The notes under the pieces were generated by a model. The model ran no database searches and was not told the DNA's origin. It saw only the letters and a list, made by a program, of their open reading frames with translations. This document shows, piece by piece, positions 31,733 through 42,188 of a stretch of DNA of 64,000 bases (position 1 is the stretch's first letter; every line of letters begins with the position of its first letter). Origin of the DNA: Forficula auricularia (lineage: Eukaryota > Arthropoda > Insecta > Dermaptera > Forficulidae); NCBI GenBank assembly GCA_024734495.1, contig JALMQS010000916.1, forward strand, positions 1,341,183-1,405,182, in the 5' to 3' direction. A program made the translations under genes and the position numbers.

Positions 31733-32448
31733 CAAATATAAACGAGCCTTTTGAAAAAATATTTTACATTTAAGAAGAAAACACACTTTATAGTCATTTT
31801 TCTAAATAATTCCCCTTCTTAGTAATGCATTTTTTCCATCGAACAGGTAGTTTTTCATGCCGTTTTCGAAGAATGACGTCGGGAGGGTATCCAATCAATT
31901 GCGCAAAACTGTTGATCGTTTGCAAAACGATCTCCTCCAAGTGCTCGGATGGTTTGACGGCGCCTTTTTGACCGATATGCAGCTCGGACCTGGTCAAGAA
32001 GGCCACAGTAGTAGGCAGCGTTTATTGTGCGACGATCCTGAACAAAATCAAGGAGTAAAACTTCTTGAGAGTCCCGTTGACATCACCTTCCCGGCTGACA
32101 AACGAGTTTTGGTTTTTGATGGTCCTGGCTACTCCTTTGCCCTCCACTCCTTACTGGCCCTTTTTTCGACTCGGAAGTGTAGTGTGGATTCTCCCCGAAC
32201 TGTGCCCGCACTCGATCCCGAATTTCGACTGGTTTAACGCCTTCGTTCTTTAAAAACTTTATTATGATCCTTTGCGAAACCGAAGGAGGAACCTCTCATT
32301 TGTTCATTGTGAGGAGAGCTAAAGAAACCGGTCTGGCGGTCGGGTTGGCCTTAAATCAACTAGAGGGATCCCCCAACCCATCCCGACGGTCCGCCTACCT
32401 CCGACACGCTTTCTAAGTCCTCAGAATTAAAAGGCTCGTTTATATTTG
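31733..32448 (-). mobile_element. Mariner-like element, internally deleted
   Basis: Terminal inverted repeats of about 20 bases: CAAATATAAACGAGCCTTTT at 31733-31752 and its exact complement at 32429-32448. The 716-base element encloses a broken transposase in reverse orientation. Target duplication not clear. Confidence 0.75.
31797..32290 (-). pseudogene. Mariner transposase, ends only
   Basis: Minus strand begins near 32290 with SVSQRIIIKFLKNEGV, PVEIRDRVRAQFGEN: the Mos1-type N-terminal helix-turn-helix. A central deletion follows, then VAFLTRSELHIG, LEEIVLQTINSF, and the C-terminal RWKKCITKKGNYLE. No catalytic Asp blocks are readable. Different family from 20733-21372. Confidence 0.7.
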
Positions 32449-32479
32449 ATGGCCTAATATTTCTCCCTTCTCTCCTCTA

Positions 32480-32790
32480 GCAGTTATAAATAATTATGAA
32501 ATCTCTTCCAATCTTCCAAATGCTTGAAGTATGGTATTTATGTGATCAAAAATTTTCAACTTTGTATTTTGCCAGCTTCTGCCAACATTGACAATGCCAC
32601 ATAAACTCTTGAGTTGTGCATGATGGAATATTATCCATATCTTTCTCAATGAATGCTGGAGTTTCCCAGGGATTAGTATTTTCCACACTCTATTCCTAAT
32701 ACATACTAGTAGATATATAATATTATAATCCAGTGACTGTGGGAAAAATTCTGCCCTGGCCTTCAATAGAAGCACTCAAAGAAAGTTTAT
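32480..32790 (+). pseudogene. LINE reverse transcriptase relic
   Basis: A forward frame near 32635-32700 reads NAGVSQGLVFSTLYS, clearly derived from the NAGVPQGSVLSPTLF motif (RT block B) of Jockey/R1-type LINEs. The flanks are too decayed to follow. Confidence 0.45.
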
Positions 32791-32799
32791 CATCAGTTC

Positions 32800-33105
32800 A
32801 ACATTAGGATTATATAATTTCGAATAAATATGTTATAAATGAATAGATAATTTATTAAATAATTAAATTTGATTTAATTGTGACAAATAGCCTTTAAAGT
32901 TGAAAGTGTGCATATTTGGTCACTTGAATTTTAGAAAAAAACTTTGCAATTCTAAAAAATTTTATTAAAAAAATTAAACAAATGAGAGTCGGTCGGCATA
33001 CCTAGAATTCTGTAATTTATATCTTCTAAAATATGTGAGATATTAAATTTTATAAAATTAAAATATTTCATTTATCTCAGGGTTGCCTTCAAGGGGGTTA
33101 AACTT
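32800..33105. other. AT-rich sequence, nothing recognised
   Basis: No gene or repeat end that I can support. Confidence 0.4.
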
Positions 33106-33109
33106 TGCA

Positions 33110-33300
33110 AAAATAGTAAATGGGGAGTGTTAACTTCCGAAAAGAGTAGTGGGCCCCGTGGCAGAGGGCAAGGGTTTGTGCCCATTGACAGAAGAAGAAT
33201 TCATTAATTGACAAGACGGCCTGAAGCTTACATCCCTCAGTCGCCCACGCGATTGTCAATGGGTGGAGTGTGTCTTTGAAATTTCTGCGGGGCGTGGTTG
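33110..33300 (+). repeat. Duplicated non-LTR-like block, copy 2
   Basis: Shares GTAAATGGGGAGTGTTAAC, GCCCATTGACAGAAGAAGAA and CTCAGTCGCCCACGC with 31117-31250. Here GGCAGAGGGCAAGGGTTTG is inserted between shared blocks. Confidence 0.5.
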
Positions 33301-33529
33301 AAAATTGTTGCAAAATTAGCATTATATGCTAAAAATAAATATGATCATTATTCTATTATATTAACAATATATAATTTCTCAACTTGGAATGTGGAATTAA
33401 TATCAAAATGGTAATGATAAATTTCAGATTCAAAATATTATATAACTATTCAAATTTAACGTACACCTCATTTTGAAATTGTTTAAATTAATTAATCTAA
33501 TTTTGAAGAGATATGCAATTGGAAAAAGC

Positions 33530-33810
33530 AAAATAATATTATGGGCGTTCTTAGAGAGACGAAATACAGTAATGTTTTGATAAAAATTTAATTTTGACAC
33601 CCTCGAAAAAATATGAAATGAATACATAGGGTCCCAACTGTGAATTTTTGATTATCATAGAAAAATAAACTATTAGTTCCCAAGATATATTATACAAGAA
33701 TATTTAGAGAGACGAAATATTAGTAGTATTTGTTTTGATATAAAGCGAAAAAATTTAACTTTGATACCCTTGAAAAAATCTGGAATGTATACAAAGCCCC
33801 CCTGTGTTCA
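33530..33810 (+). repeat. Two-unit tandem repeat, ~160 bases
   Basis: TTAGAGAGACGAAATA at about 33551 and 33706, and CCTCGAAAAAAT / CCTTGAAAAAATC at about 33601 and 33768, define two units of about 155-167 bases. Confidence 0.5.
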
Positions 33811-33889
33811 AAATTGGCACTAATTTTTCACCCTAATCACGTGACTATACACTCACTCTTGGCACTCGACACCTTTGGGTCACTTTTGC

Positions 33890-34150
33890 AAGTTCACCCC
33901 CCCCCCCCCCCCACACACACACACCCTTTCTCATGCCCAAGCCATGTATTTCTCAAAGCCTTTCTTTTTTTAATCGCCAATCCATGCATTGGCGACACAC
34001 AAACAAACACTTTCCTTTGCCCTAATACATGAGGCAAGAAACGCACAACTACTTTCTGGGCAAGCATCTCCGAACTTTGGAACGCCGTGCATGAGGTGAC
34101 CAGCACACGGCCCACACAGCGCATTCAATTTCAACATAGGACAGGCGACC
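33890..34150 (+). pseudogene. Possible LINE C-terminal tail
   Basis: After a C homopolymer (about 33897-33912) and (CA)n, a forward frame near 34035-34135 gives TTTFWASISELWNAVHEV and TQRIQFQHRTG, loosely like the SELWN(S/A)LP tail of LINE polyproteins. Weak. Confidence 0.3.
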
Positions 34151-34159
34151 TATAACCTA

Positions 34160-34584
34160 CACTATTTCAAAAACATATCCTTTTAATCTCATTTTTTCCA
34201 ATCTAGACGAAACATAAACCTTCCTTTTTGTTGATTTCTGAATAAATTTTATATAAACGTTATATTGTTGCCTTTTTGTTTCATACTCTTTTGAAGAGAA
34301 CTTCCTTTGGCCTCCCTCTGAAACGTGTAGAAAAATCAATTTAAGTATAATTTTTTTTTCTATCTATGAGAATTCCAATATCCACGATAAATCAAGAAAG
34401 AAATTGTATAGAACATTCTAGTGACAGAATGTTTGTATTTTCAAAACTATAATCTGTTAAGATTGGTCTATCTAGGTACAGAACTTAAGAATGAAAAATG
34501 TGGAAAAACAGAAAAAGATCAAATCATAATCTATATGGGGTGGAGCTCTTGAGTTATTGCAACCTTCGACTAATGAACACACAA
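34160..34584. other. AT-rich sequence, nothing recognised
   Basis: No gene or repeat end that I can support. Confidence 0.4.
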
Positions 34585-34937
34585 GGGGCCGTCCATAAAT
34601 TACGTCACATAGTAAGGGGGAGGGGCATCTCAGATTGACAAAATGTGAAGCGTGGGGGGGGGGGGGGTCTAAAAATGGTGATCTCACAAAAGTCAAATTA
34701 AAATTTTTTAAAAATTTAACTTAAAATTATATTAACGAAAATGTGCTTAAAATATATTAATCCCTTTAGTTGAGTTTAATTTTTTAAAAATTCTACATTT
34801 ATGAAATTATAGGGTATAAAAGTGATAGTATGACGTCACAATACAGGGGGGCTCATTGAAAATGTGACAGAATGTGACCCAGGGGGGGGGGGGCTAAAAA
34901 TCTTGAAATTCGTGTGACGTAATTTATGGACTACCCC
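34585..34937. mobile_element. MITE with GTCCATAAATTACGTCACA ends
   Basis: Ends GGGGCCGTCCATAAATTACG and its complement (TGTGACGTAATTTATGGACT) bound 353 bases with internal TGACGTCAC and G homopolymers (about 34655, 34881). This end sequence is widespread in arthropod MITEs. Superfamily not assigned. Confidence 0.7.
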
Positions 34938-35149
34938 AAAATAGTTTTAATTAAGCTGCAATTTTAATTTGATAAAAATGCCAAAACATCAAAATATACC
35001 GAGATCTTATCAAATTATAATATACTTATCACTTTTTCTTCCAATTTCAAAACACATTTTGCGATTTGATTTTTGTTTTAAGACTTCATATCAAAACACA
35101 TTTATTTAAACTTCTCTTTTAATAGCAATCCTCTATCTATATATCGTGT

Positions 35150-35280
35150 ATAAGGAACTTGTAGCCGGGTCTTTAGAGAGCCCGAGCACTAGCAGGAAGT
35201 CAATTTGACCCAATGGTCAGGTGCTTCCGAGCCGAAGGTCCAGCCCGCTTTGAAAGCAGACCAAAAACATCGTTTATTTC
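35150..35280. other. Unexplained GC-richer patch
   Basis: GTAGCCGGGTCTTTAGAGAG through GAAGGTCCAGCCCGC stands out against AT-rich flanks. No reading frame, tRNA boxes or inverted ends found. It abuts the palindrome at 35281. Confidence 0.3.
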
Positions 35281-35600
35281 AATAAAGATAAGAGTAAATA
35301 AATATTTTATTTAATATGGATTTACTATGAGTTAAGGATACTGGGTCACTTATTTCACATTAAAATTAAAAAATTAAAAGATATAAATTTTTTTATATAT
35401 AGCCTGTTATTTAATAAGTTAAATTAGTTACTTTCTGTATTTCCTGAAGATGGGTCGATAGCCCGAAATATATATATTGAAAAAGAAAAAAATTTTATAT
35501 CTTTTAATTTTTTAATTTTAATGTGAAATAAGTGACCCAGTATCCTTAACTCATAGTAAATCCATATTAAATAAAATATTTATTTACTCTTAACTTTATT
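35281..35600. mobile_element. Hammerhead palindrome, AU-rich family
   Basis: Arms of about 115 bases (35281-35395, 35488-35600) share AAGAGTAAATAAATATTTTA, GGATTTACTATGAGTTAAGG and ATACTGGGTCACTTATTTCA. Only one hammerhead lies in the loop region, unlike the two-ribozyme palindromes. No clear target duplication. Confidence 0.7.
35440..35483 (+). ncRNA. Hammerhead motif with (AU)n stem III
   Basis: TTTC (35440-35443), CTGAAGA (35444-35450), stem II GGG/CCC, GAA (35465-35467), an AUAUAUAUAU stem III stretch, then U, then GAAA. Stem I pairs UUUC with GAAA; cleavage would follow UU. Core complete. Confidence 0.55.
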
Positions 35601-35856
35601 AAAGATGTTTCACCTTGCACCAACACCACAATCTCTACTGATTGTTTATTTCAATATTTTTAAATGTGTACTTAATACACTTTGACTCTTAGAAGCCTTC
35701 CTTGTAGATTTGTGTGTATATCAGTGCGTTTACTTCTCTAAAAAAGTCCAGAGGCCAGATTATATCCGGTTAAATGTTACTTAATTAGTATGGAACTTAA
35801 ACTCTGCTTTGGAAATTACTGCTGCTATACTCTTGGCAAGTCTTGTTGTTCTAAAC

Positions 35857-36669
35857 CAGTGTTTCTCAACCTTTTGTAGAGCGAGGAACCCTAGAGCACT
35901 TATATTTATTTCTGAGAAACCCTCTAGGACTAAAATATGACATATTAAATTGTTCATCAAAATATCAACATCACGCTACTTTTATAGCTTCTAAATATAT
36001 GTAACATACCGGCGCCGATGACGGTGTTGCCACATTTTAAAAATTTGCTAGATTTTGGAGAAATTGAGTACAAAAAACGTGCATTTTAAATTACAATACC
36101 TAACATTTTTATTTTCATGAATAATATTAATATTAAATTATTAAATGATGTTTTCATTTTGTTACTAATGTAACGTAATCGTATTATAAGAAAGGTAAGG
36201 AACTTTAGAGCAACAAAAATGGTATCACTAAGGCCCGGCTGTATGTCGCAAAGTAAATGCTTTTACCACTAACCAAGGTAGATGGTAAATGGAGCCACTG
36301 GGATGGCCAATCAGATGACAGCCACTGAATGTGCCTGTCATCTGATTGGTTATCCCAGTGGCTCCATTTACCATCTACCTTGGTTAGTGGTAAAAAGCAT
36401 TTACTTTGCGACATACAACCGGGCCTAAGACACTAATAGTGATGTTCATCGCATTCTCAAGTATCAATGGTTTTATTTGACTATAAGGTATTACTTAGAC
36501 TCGAAATTTAGAATTTTTTTCTTTACATGACAAATTTTTTGAGGGACGATACTACTAACTACTATTTTTGTTTTTCAATTTTTTCTTTTATTGACCTCTA
36601 GTCGCCGGGAACCCCAAACCTCCCTTTGTGGAACTCTGGGGTTCCGCGGAACCAGGTTGAGAATCACTG
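35857..36669. mobile_element. hAT-type element with 8-base duplication
   Basis: Begins CAGTGTTTCTCAACCTTTTG, ends CAGGTTGAGAATCACTG, flanked by TTCTAAAC on both sides (35849-35856, 36670-36677). An 8-base duplication and CAGTG termini define hAT. Subterminal GAGGAACCC / GGGAACCCC blocks are inverted. No transposase; a Harbinger-type MITE is nested inside. Confidence 0.85.
36232..36425. mobile_element. PIF/Harbinger-type MITE, copy 2 (nested)
   Basis: 194 bases with ends GGCCCGGCTGTATGTCGC and its complement, flanked by TAA (36229-36231, 36426-36428). The two halves are almost perfect complements up to a short centre. It shares the terminal GTATGTCG and the internal CCAATCAGATGACA core with copies 1 and 3 but differs between them. 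Confidence 0.85.
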
Positions 36670-36964
36670 TTCTAAACTCAAATCCTGATTTGTCTAGTGT
36701 GACTTTGTCTTCTTCTATATTTAAAATTTAAATCATAAATTTTGTATGTTCTGGGATTTACTTTGTGAAATAAAGGGGACATTTAATTACCTAAGGGAGG
36801 GAGATTGCATATTGAACTTATAATTAGTATCTAATTGAATTTTATAGTTGATTAAAGAGAGAAGAAATCCTTAATTAATTCACAGACTTGGAACTATTAA
36901 TTAAGTTTGATCAAAGAGAGGAACAAAAAAAGGAAAAAATACAGAAAAAGAAAAACCAAGTATA

Positions 36965-37019
<55 letters not shown>

Positions 37020-37244
37020 GAATGAATAATCCACCTTTTATTTAAATTTTTTTTTTTTTCATAAACTTAATTACTGTGAAGAGGTCTTCTATTTTCTTTT
37101 GACCTTTGTATGAAAAAAAAACAATTTTCATTTAGCATAATGTTGCGTTTATTTCAGTAGATATCTTTTTATATAAATATTTGATATCTTAATAAGAAGA
37201 ACGAAAAAATACATAATTAATACTAGCTCTTATTTAGCTAATAA
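36670..37244. other. AT-rich sequence with (TA)n microsatellite
   Basis: An uninterrupted (TA)n run of about 24 repeats lies at 36968-37016. No gene recognised. Confidence 0.7.
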
Positions 37245-37556
37245 TTAGGAAATAGCTTGGAACCCCCCCCCCGTCTCACATGAATTATATAATCTCTTCT
37301 TATTTTCACGATATAAGGGTCCACCGCGGACTACGTAGAGATTGTACCTTTTTGGTTCAAATTCTTGTTGTATCAATAGAGGTAAAGGTGGTAATATGAG
37401 CCATGTAGGTATTATGATCCCCCAACATATCTGATCATATAGTATAGATAGAGCACAAAATCTAGCGGGATTTATTGCAAATACTAAATTTGTTCCTCCT
37501 TTTGCTGCTAGAACACTCTTGTACAGTTGTGGATGATACCATGGTTGCTGTAGCAA
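37245..37556 (-). other. Unrecognised 103-codon frame
   Basis: The minus-strand frame has one long hydrophobic stretch (around IIIPTWLILPPLPLLI) followed by a basic tail, and it includes a C homopolymer at 37264-37272. It might be a piece of a membrane protein or chance. No splice sites, no family recognised. Confidence 0.2.
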
Positions 37557-37819
37557 TTTTTGTGTTTCACTCCTGCTGAAAACTTTGAAAGATATTTAGC
37601 CATTAATTACGGTAAATATTCGGTAATATTCACTATAAATGGCTAAGGAATCTGATACAGTAGGTTTTAAACGTTGATTTTATATCCGTGGTTCGTAATT
37701 TAGGCAGTAACAAAGAAGGGTTGGGGTTTGAAGAAATCCAATATTGCGATTTTGGTAATTTGAGCCCCCTTCTGTGCCTGGAATATGAGCCCCAATTTTT
37801 TGAGTTGAAAATCTAGGAG

Positions 37820-37972
37820 ATGACTACTTAAGTTGTTTATTTTGTGATGGACTATTCTGCAGACCAACATGGAGAACTCTGGATTCAATGCATTATGTGC
37901 GAAATGTGGGCGCACAATGACTGTGCTGGGGCCGAAAAGGAGTATTATGTATGCGATTATTGCAGAGACTAA
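37820..37972 (+). pseudogene. PHD-like zinc finger tail of a transposase
   Basis: Two frames joined by one frameshift near 37857 give a PHD-type pattern: DDYLSCLFCDGLF, then GELWIQCIMCEMWAHNDCAG and YYVCDYC with a stop at 37970. Cys and His positions follow C4HC3. Such fingers with the phrase W-x-x-C-WAH-x-x-CAG end many insect DDE (pogo/jerky-like) transposases. The catalytic part is absent. Confidence 0.55.
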
Positions 37973-38678
37973 TTCATTTTTTGTTTGTTTTCCTACTTAT
38001 ATACACTATCAAGGTTTTATAATTCATAAAATACAATGTTCATATGAATATACGTGTTCCTTATGTTTTCTAACCATGTCTTCCATGCATTTACTCAAGG
38101 GGCTCATAATACCAGCACAGAACATTTTTCTACAATATGACTTTTTTGGAATTTTTATTTATTTTTGACTTTTAAATTTTCAATTGAGATTTGATAAACA
38201 AAATCATATTACCACTTTTATCTCTATTAATAAAAAAAAAAAATAGTAAATAAAATAAATTGACGTTTTCTCAAACTATTACACAGGTCTGCGAGAGTGA
38301 CTTTTGAAAAGGTGTTATTGAGTAATATTCTGATTCCTGTCCACAAATACAGTAGGAATCGGTATCCTAAAAAATTCTATCATGTCACAATTTTTTGATA
38401 TATTTTGATATTATTAAATTTTTTTCACACTTTTTCAGTCATTTCAAACCTAAACAAGCTTACTAAAAAAATAAGATTTTGGATTTTTTTTATTTTTGAC
38501 TGCGCCGACAAATAGATATGATTTAAAAAACGACACACTTTTACAGGCCAAAATTAGGAGAGTTGTATTTTTCAAACTTTAAACTCCACACCTTACTCAA
38601 AAATTAAGATTTTAGTATTGTTTTTTTTTAGTATTCTTCAATGGGCCGATAAGTATAGTGATTAAAAAAAACATCTAT
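37973..38678. other. AT-rich sequence, nothing recognised
   Basis: No gene or repeat end that I can support. Confidence 0.4.
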
Positions 38679-38859
38679 GTACCCTAGAAGTACAATGTTT
38701 CAAACTACTATATAGTAACTACATATATTGTCCCTATATATATTTTGAGAATCTATATAGGCCCCTATATATTATATATTGCCCCTATATATATTTTGAG
38801 AATCTATATAGGCACTATATAGTTACTATATAGTTTGAAACATTGTGCTACTAGGGTAC
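38679..38859. mobile_element. Short MITE with GTACCCTAG ends
   Basis: 181 bases with inverted arms of about 45 bases (GTACCCTAGAAGTACAATGT, TTTCAAACTACTATATAGTA and complements). The centre has two copies of CCTATATATATTTTGAGAAT. Non-coding. Confidence 0.7.
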
Positions 38860-39354
38860 TTATGTACGCACGTAAGAAGTTAATCTTCTTTGGAGTAACA
38901 AAACAATAATAACTTTAAAAATTTTATCTCGCGTGTCTATAATTTAAGTAAATAAGTAGAAAAAAAATATAAAATAATTGAAGACAGATATTAAATGAAA
39001 ATACTTATCCACAAAAATTTTTAAAGGGTTTTCAAGGTTTTACTACTCGAATTATATATAGAATTTTTATGATTATTTATTTATTATTTTTATGACATTT
39101 GTTTGTACAATAGAGTTTCAATTTTTCACTTTATACAAATAATGTACAAAGCGGGACAATTTTCTTAAATTTTATATTATATTACATTATATTATATTAC
39201 ACGATTGGATGTATAATTGTAAAGCATCCATTAATATTATATACATTTTTTAAATATCATCAATATCATAATTTAACATAATAAAATTATAATTATATTC
39301 ACAACAAATATGTACACTATTAACAATTTAAACTGAAAATATTTAGCTTTTTGA
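38860..39354. other. AT-rich sequence, nothing recognised
   Basis: Low-complexity A+T text. No gene. Confidence 0.4.
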
Positions 39355-39359
39355 AAGAA

Positions 39360-39694
39360 GCATAGATGTTGATTCATAAGAAAAAATCATTGAGGTTGTC
39401 CTCTACTTGATACAAATAATCATATACCATAATTAACATACATAATATACATAATTTTTTGTTAAATTATAGTTTCAAAGATTTGAACTTCATCATCAGT
39501 CTATTTAATTAGAAATATTCTCTGTTATTTCCCAGTGGTCAAAATACACGTTTGGATGTATGTAAATTTGATTTGTTATAATAAGATGATCAGTTGATTC
39601 GTTTAAATTTAAATATGATATAAATCCAGGCACTTATATATCGGTATGTTTATTTACATCAAGTAGAAGAAACCTCACTGATTTCTTCTTATGA
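39360..39694. mobile_element. Decayed Penelope foldback with dead hammerhead
   Basis: A degenerate version of the 40800-41843 family: GTTGATTCATAAGAAAAA...GAGGTTGTCCTCTACTTGAT on the left and its complement on the right (ATCAAGTAGAAGAAACCTC). On the minus strand near 39496-39470 a motif CTGATGATGAAGTTCAAATC...GAAACTATAATT retains the core blocks, but stem II is mismatched and GTC is replaced by ATT. Confidence 0.55.
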
Positions 39695-39864
39695 ATTAAA
39701 TAAACAATGAACCAGTTACTAAACATCATTCACACTATCATTTTTTATTTCTATTAATAAACTATTTTTTCGATACAATTTTGATGGCTGTATATGTATA
39801 TAATTAAGTAATGGAGAGGGATTCAGCCAATGGGCAGCCTCTGCTGAACAAAAAACTCCCAATT

Positions 39865-39910
39865 ATAGAAAACGTTTCGGCTTTAATTAAATAATGCCAT
39901 CATCAGTTTC
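39865..39910 (-). ncRNA. Hammerhead motif, left end of Penelope stack
   Basis: Minus strand: CTGATGA (39906-39900), stem II GGC/GCC with a long AT loop, GAAACGTTTTC. Core complete, stem III loopless ACGU, cleavage after GUU; stem I is short. Confidence 0.5.
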
Positions 39911-39921
39911 TTTTCTCTCTC

Positions 39922-40605
39922 ACCTATATGCCAGGGTTGTCCGAAAAAATTCAAAAAATATTTAAGAACTATAATGTACGCACGGCCTTGGCGTCAACTG
40001 GTAATATGTCCTTTTTATTTAATAACAAGGATGTAGTTCCACCCCACGAACAACATAATGTGATATACTTAATTAAGTGCCGCGATTGCCCGAAACCTAC
40101 AAGTGTTTATGTGGGTCAAACATCTTGCATTTTTTCTTTGCGGAAAAGAGAGCATGAATTAAGTGTAATAAATGGGGGGGGGGGGGTCAGATAGGCTAGG
40201 CGGTAGCGTGAAAGCGAGCTAACCAGGGGACCCGGGTTCGAATCTGACTCGAGGCATAGCTAAAATCTGACCCCCGGGGGTAGAGACAAATTTTAAAAAA
40301 TATATAACTAGTATCGTAATTAGGCTTATGGCTAGAAAGGCCGAAATGACAAAAAAAAAAAAAGTGTAATAAATAAAAAAGCTTCGACAGCCCTGAGTGC
40401 ACACCATATCGATACCTCACATGGATTTGAGTTTGATGATGCTGTCATCTTGATGAGATTGGGGAACAATTATAAGCGTCTGCTAGCCGAAAAATGCTTT
40501 ATTAAGACATATGGGCAAAGGGCTCTTAATTTTCAAACTGATTGCATTGGGCTTAGCAATGCTTACTTGTCAATATTGACAAATACTGATGCCCAGGTAT
40601 AATAA
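39922..40605 (+). pseudogene. Penelope ORF C-terminal part with GIY-YIG domain, split by a SINE
   Basis: The frame from 39928 reads PGLSEKIQKIFKNYNVRTAL (the region between RT and endonuclease), then NVIYLIKCRDCPKPTSVYVG (the KC-x2-C pair and the Y-x-Y-V-G block of GIY-YIG nucleases) and LRKREHELS. The SINE at 40174-40361 interrupts it. The frame resumes at about 40362 with KKASTALSAHHIDTSHGFEF, DDAVILMRLGNNYKRLLAEK and YGQRALNFQ, and ends at a stop near 40600. Without the SINE the C-terminal ~190 codons would be open, so the SINE is a fairly recent break. The RT core is missing upstream. Confidence 0.8.
40174..40361 (+). mobile_element. tRNA-derived SINE with 13-base duplication
   Basis: 188 bases flanked by perfect AAGTGTAATAAAT duplications (40161-40173, 40362-40374). 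The head has a TAGGCTAGGCGGTAGCG A-box-like stretch and a B box GGGTTCGAATC (about 40234-40244). A short body follows, ending in A13. This is the standard layout of a Pol III SINE moved by a LINE. A G homopolymer (40174-40186) precedes the head. Confidence 0.85.
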
Positions 40606-40874
40606 ACATTGAGAAAGAGGGGGAAAGAATTGTAAAAAGGTAGAGAAGAAAAAAATTTATTTTTTTATTTTTATATATTGTCATTTTAAATTCGAATTTT
40701 TGTTATTCTTAATGTTTGTTAATTATTTTGAGAAATCTTTTAATTAAGAGATGTTTGTGAGGGGTCAGTGATCCTAATTAGATCAATGTCCTCATAATTG
40801 AAAAAGTTTTTGTTTTGCCGAGAGTAGCAGAGTTGTTGATTCACAAAGAGAAACAAAGAGGTTGTCCTCTGCCT

Positions 40875-41517
40875 GATGCAAATAAACATATACACATAAT
40901 AGACATAATAGAAGAAATCGCGGTAAATAATGGGTACGAAGCAAGCCTTATAGACCAAATGTTAAATAAAAAAATTGAAAAATTAACCCTGGAATCAGTA
41001 TATTCACAAAAGAATGAAAAAGAAAAAGAAAATCCTAGAATAGTTCTTCCATATTATGGACAAATTTCGGAAAAATTAAAACAAAAAATGAAAAAATTAG
41101 GGTTCAAAACAGTATTCAAAACTCCAATTACTCTAGGAAAAGATTTAGGTTCAAATAAAAAAAGACAAATTACCAAATATAGAAAAAGAAGGGGTTTATA
41201 GTTTGAAATGCAAAGATTGCGAAGCAATATATGTGGGAAAAACCGAGAGAAATCTGAAAATTCGACTAAATGAACACATAAGAGATTATAAAAATAAAAA
41301 GTACGAAAATTCTTTTGCAGAACATTTAAATTCAAACAATCACTCCTTCCCAGAAGGTATTAGATTAATAAAAGGAGAAAAGAACCCGAAATTGATTAGC
41401 GCAATCGAATCTTTAGAAATTTTGAAGTCATTCAATAGAAATTCAGAACTCTGTTTAAACAATCAAATTGAATTATCCAATAGTAATCTACTTAAGATGT
41501 TTGCTAACAAAAGATAA
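40875..41517 (+). pseudogene. Penelope RT-endonuclease linker and GIY-YIG domain, one frameshift
   Basis: First frame (to 41201): a helical block, VNNGYEASLIDQMLNKKIEK, then IVLPYYGQISEKLKQKMKKL, GFKTVFKTPITLG: the conserved LPYYG-x-ISEKL stretch before the Penelope endonuclease. A shift of one base near 41190 moves to the frame EGVYSLKCKDCEAIYVGKTE. It carries the KC-x2-C pair, the GIY-YIG core (YSL...YVG), Arg in NLKIRLNEH, the AEHLNSNNHSF His block, and a SLEILKSFN ending near 41480. All recognised endonuclease blocks are present, so only the single frameshift and the lost RT separate it from an intact C-terminal half. Confidence 0.85.
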
Positions 41518-41710
41518 AAGGGAAAAAAAGGAAAAAATTCCTCCTTTCTAAGGAGAAAGGAGAAAGGGAAACATATTGTTATATTTGAATGTGAGCCCAG
41601 ATAGAGTGTCTTTATTAGTTCCTAGCCCTCCAGCAGTGACGAAAGAACACCAAGTTTTCAATATCCATATGATATTGACTCCATGAAAAACATTTATAAT
41701 TGAAGAAAGA

Positions 41711-41745
41711 CTGATGATGAAGACCAAGTCTTCGAAACTATAGTC
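41711..41745 (+). ncRNA. Minimal Penelope-type hammerhead, intact core
   Basis: CTGATGA (41711-41717), stem II GAAGAC/GTCTTC with a CAA loop (perfect), GAA, stem III AC/GU closed by TATA, C at 41745. This is the 2-pair stem III form described in Penelope-like elements, in which activity is usually higher in dimers. Stem I begins GA/TC. Confidence 0.75.
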
Positions 41746-42140
41746 TCAAACAAATAAATAATATATATACAGATATATCATCTTGAGATATATGTGTATA
41801 TGTTTATTTGCATCAAGCAGAGGACAACCTCTTTGTTTCTCTTTGTCCTCATAATTATTATTATTATTGATTGAATGAAATTGAAATTTGCTATATTTGT
41901 ACTTGAGACGTTGCGCATATCAAGTGAGAGGACACCAAGATTTATGTACCATTTTGTAATTCATATAATTTTGTATATTATGATAAAATCCACAACAACT
42001 CTGCCAGCGGACAATTTATTTATAAAATTAATTGTGTCGCTAATACTGTAAGACATAATTTTGTAATTAACAAGTTTGGATTTTTTGTAAAAAAATTTAT
42101 TGTAATTTTACATGTGTGCTCTATCGCTTTTTTCAGCTCT

Positions 42141-42188
42141 TAGGAACTGATGATGGCATTATTTAATTAAAGCCGAAACGTTTTCTAT
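42141..42188 (+). ncRNA. Hammerhead motif, right end of Penelope stack
   Basis: GGAA, CTGATGA (42147-42153), stem II GGC/GCC, GAAACGTT, TTCT. Stem I pairs GGAA with TTCT (one wobble); cleavage after GUU. Core complete. Confidence 0.55.

Larger units (their letters stand above)
40800..41843 (+). mobile_element. Penelope-like element, nested, 13-base duplication
   Basis: 1044 bases flanked by TGTCCTCATAATT (40787-40799, 41844-41856). Order: leader with GCCGAGAGTAGCAGAGTTGT, inverted arm CACAAAGAGAAACAAAGAGG, 3' coding part (RT-endonuclease linker and GIY-YIG), spacer, hammerhead, complementary arm. The RT domain is absent. The leader motif is shared with the families at 4327, 29485 and 53731. 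The 113-base palindrome at 11526 is this element with its body removed. Confidence 0.85.

Noticed and set aside
37245..37556. Possible membrane-protein exon
   Set aside because: No family, no convincing splice sites, and it crosses a C homopolymer; kept only as an unrecognised frame.
40196..40420. 74-codon minus-strand frame
   Set aside because: Lies across a SINE and its A tail; accidental.
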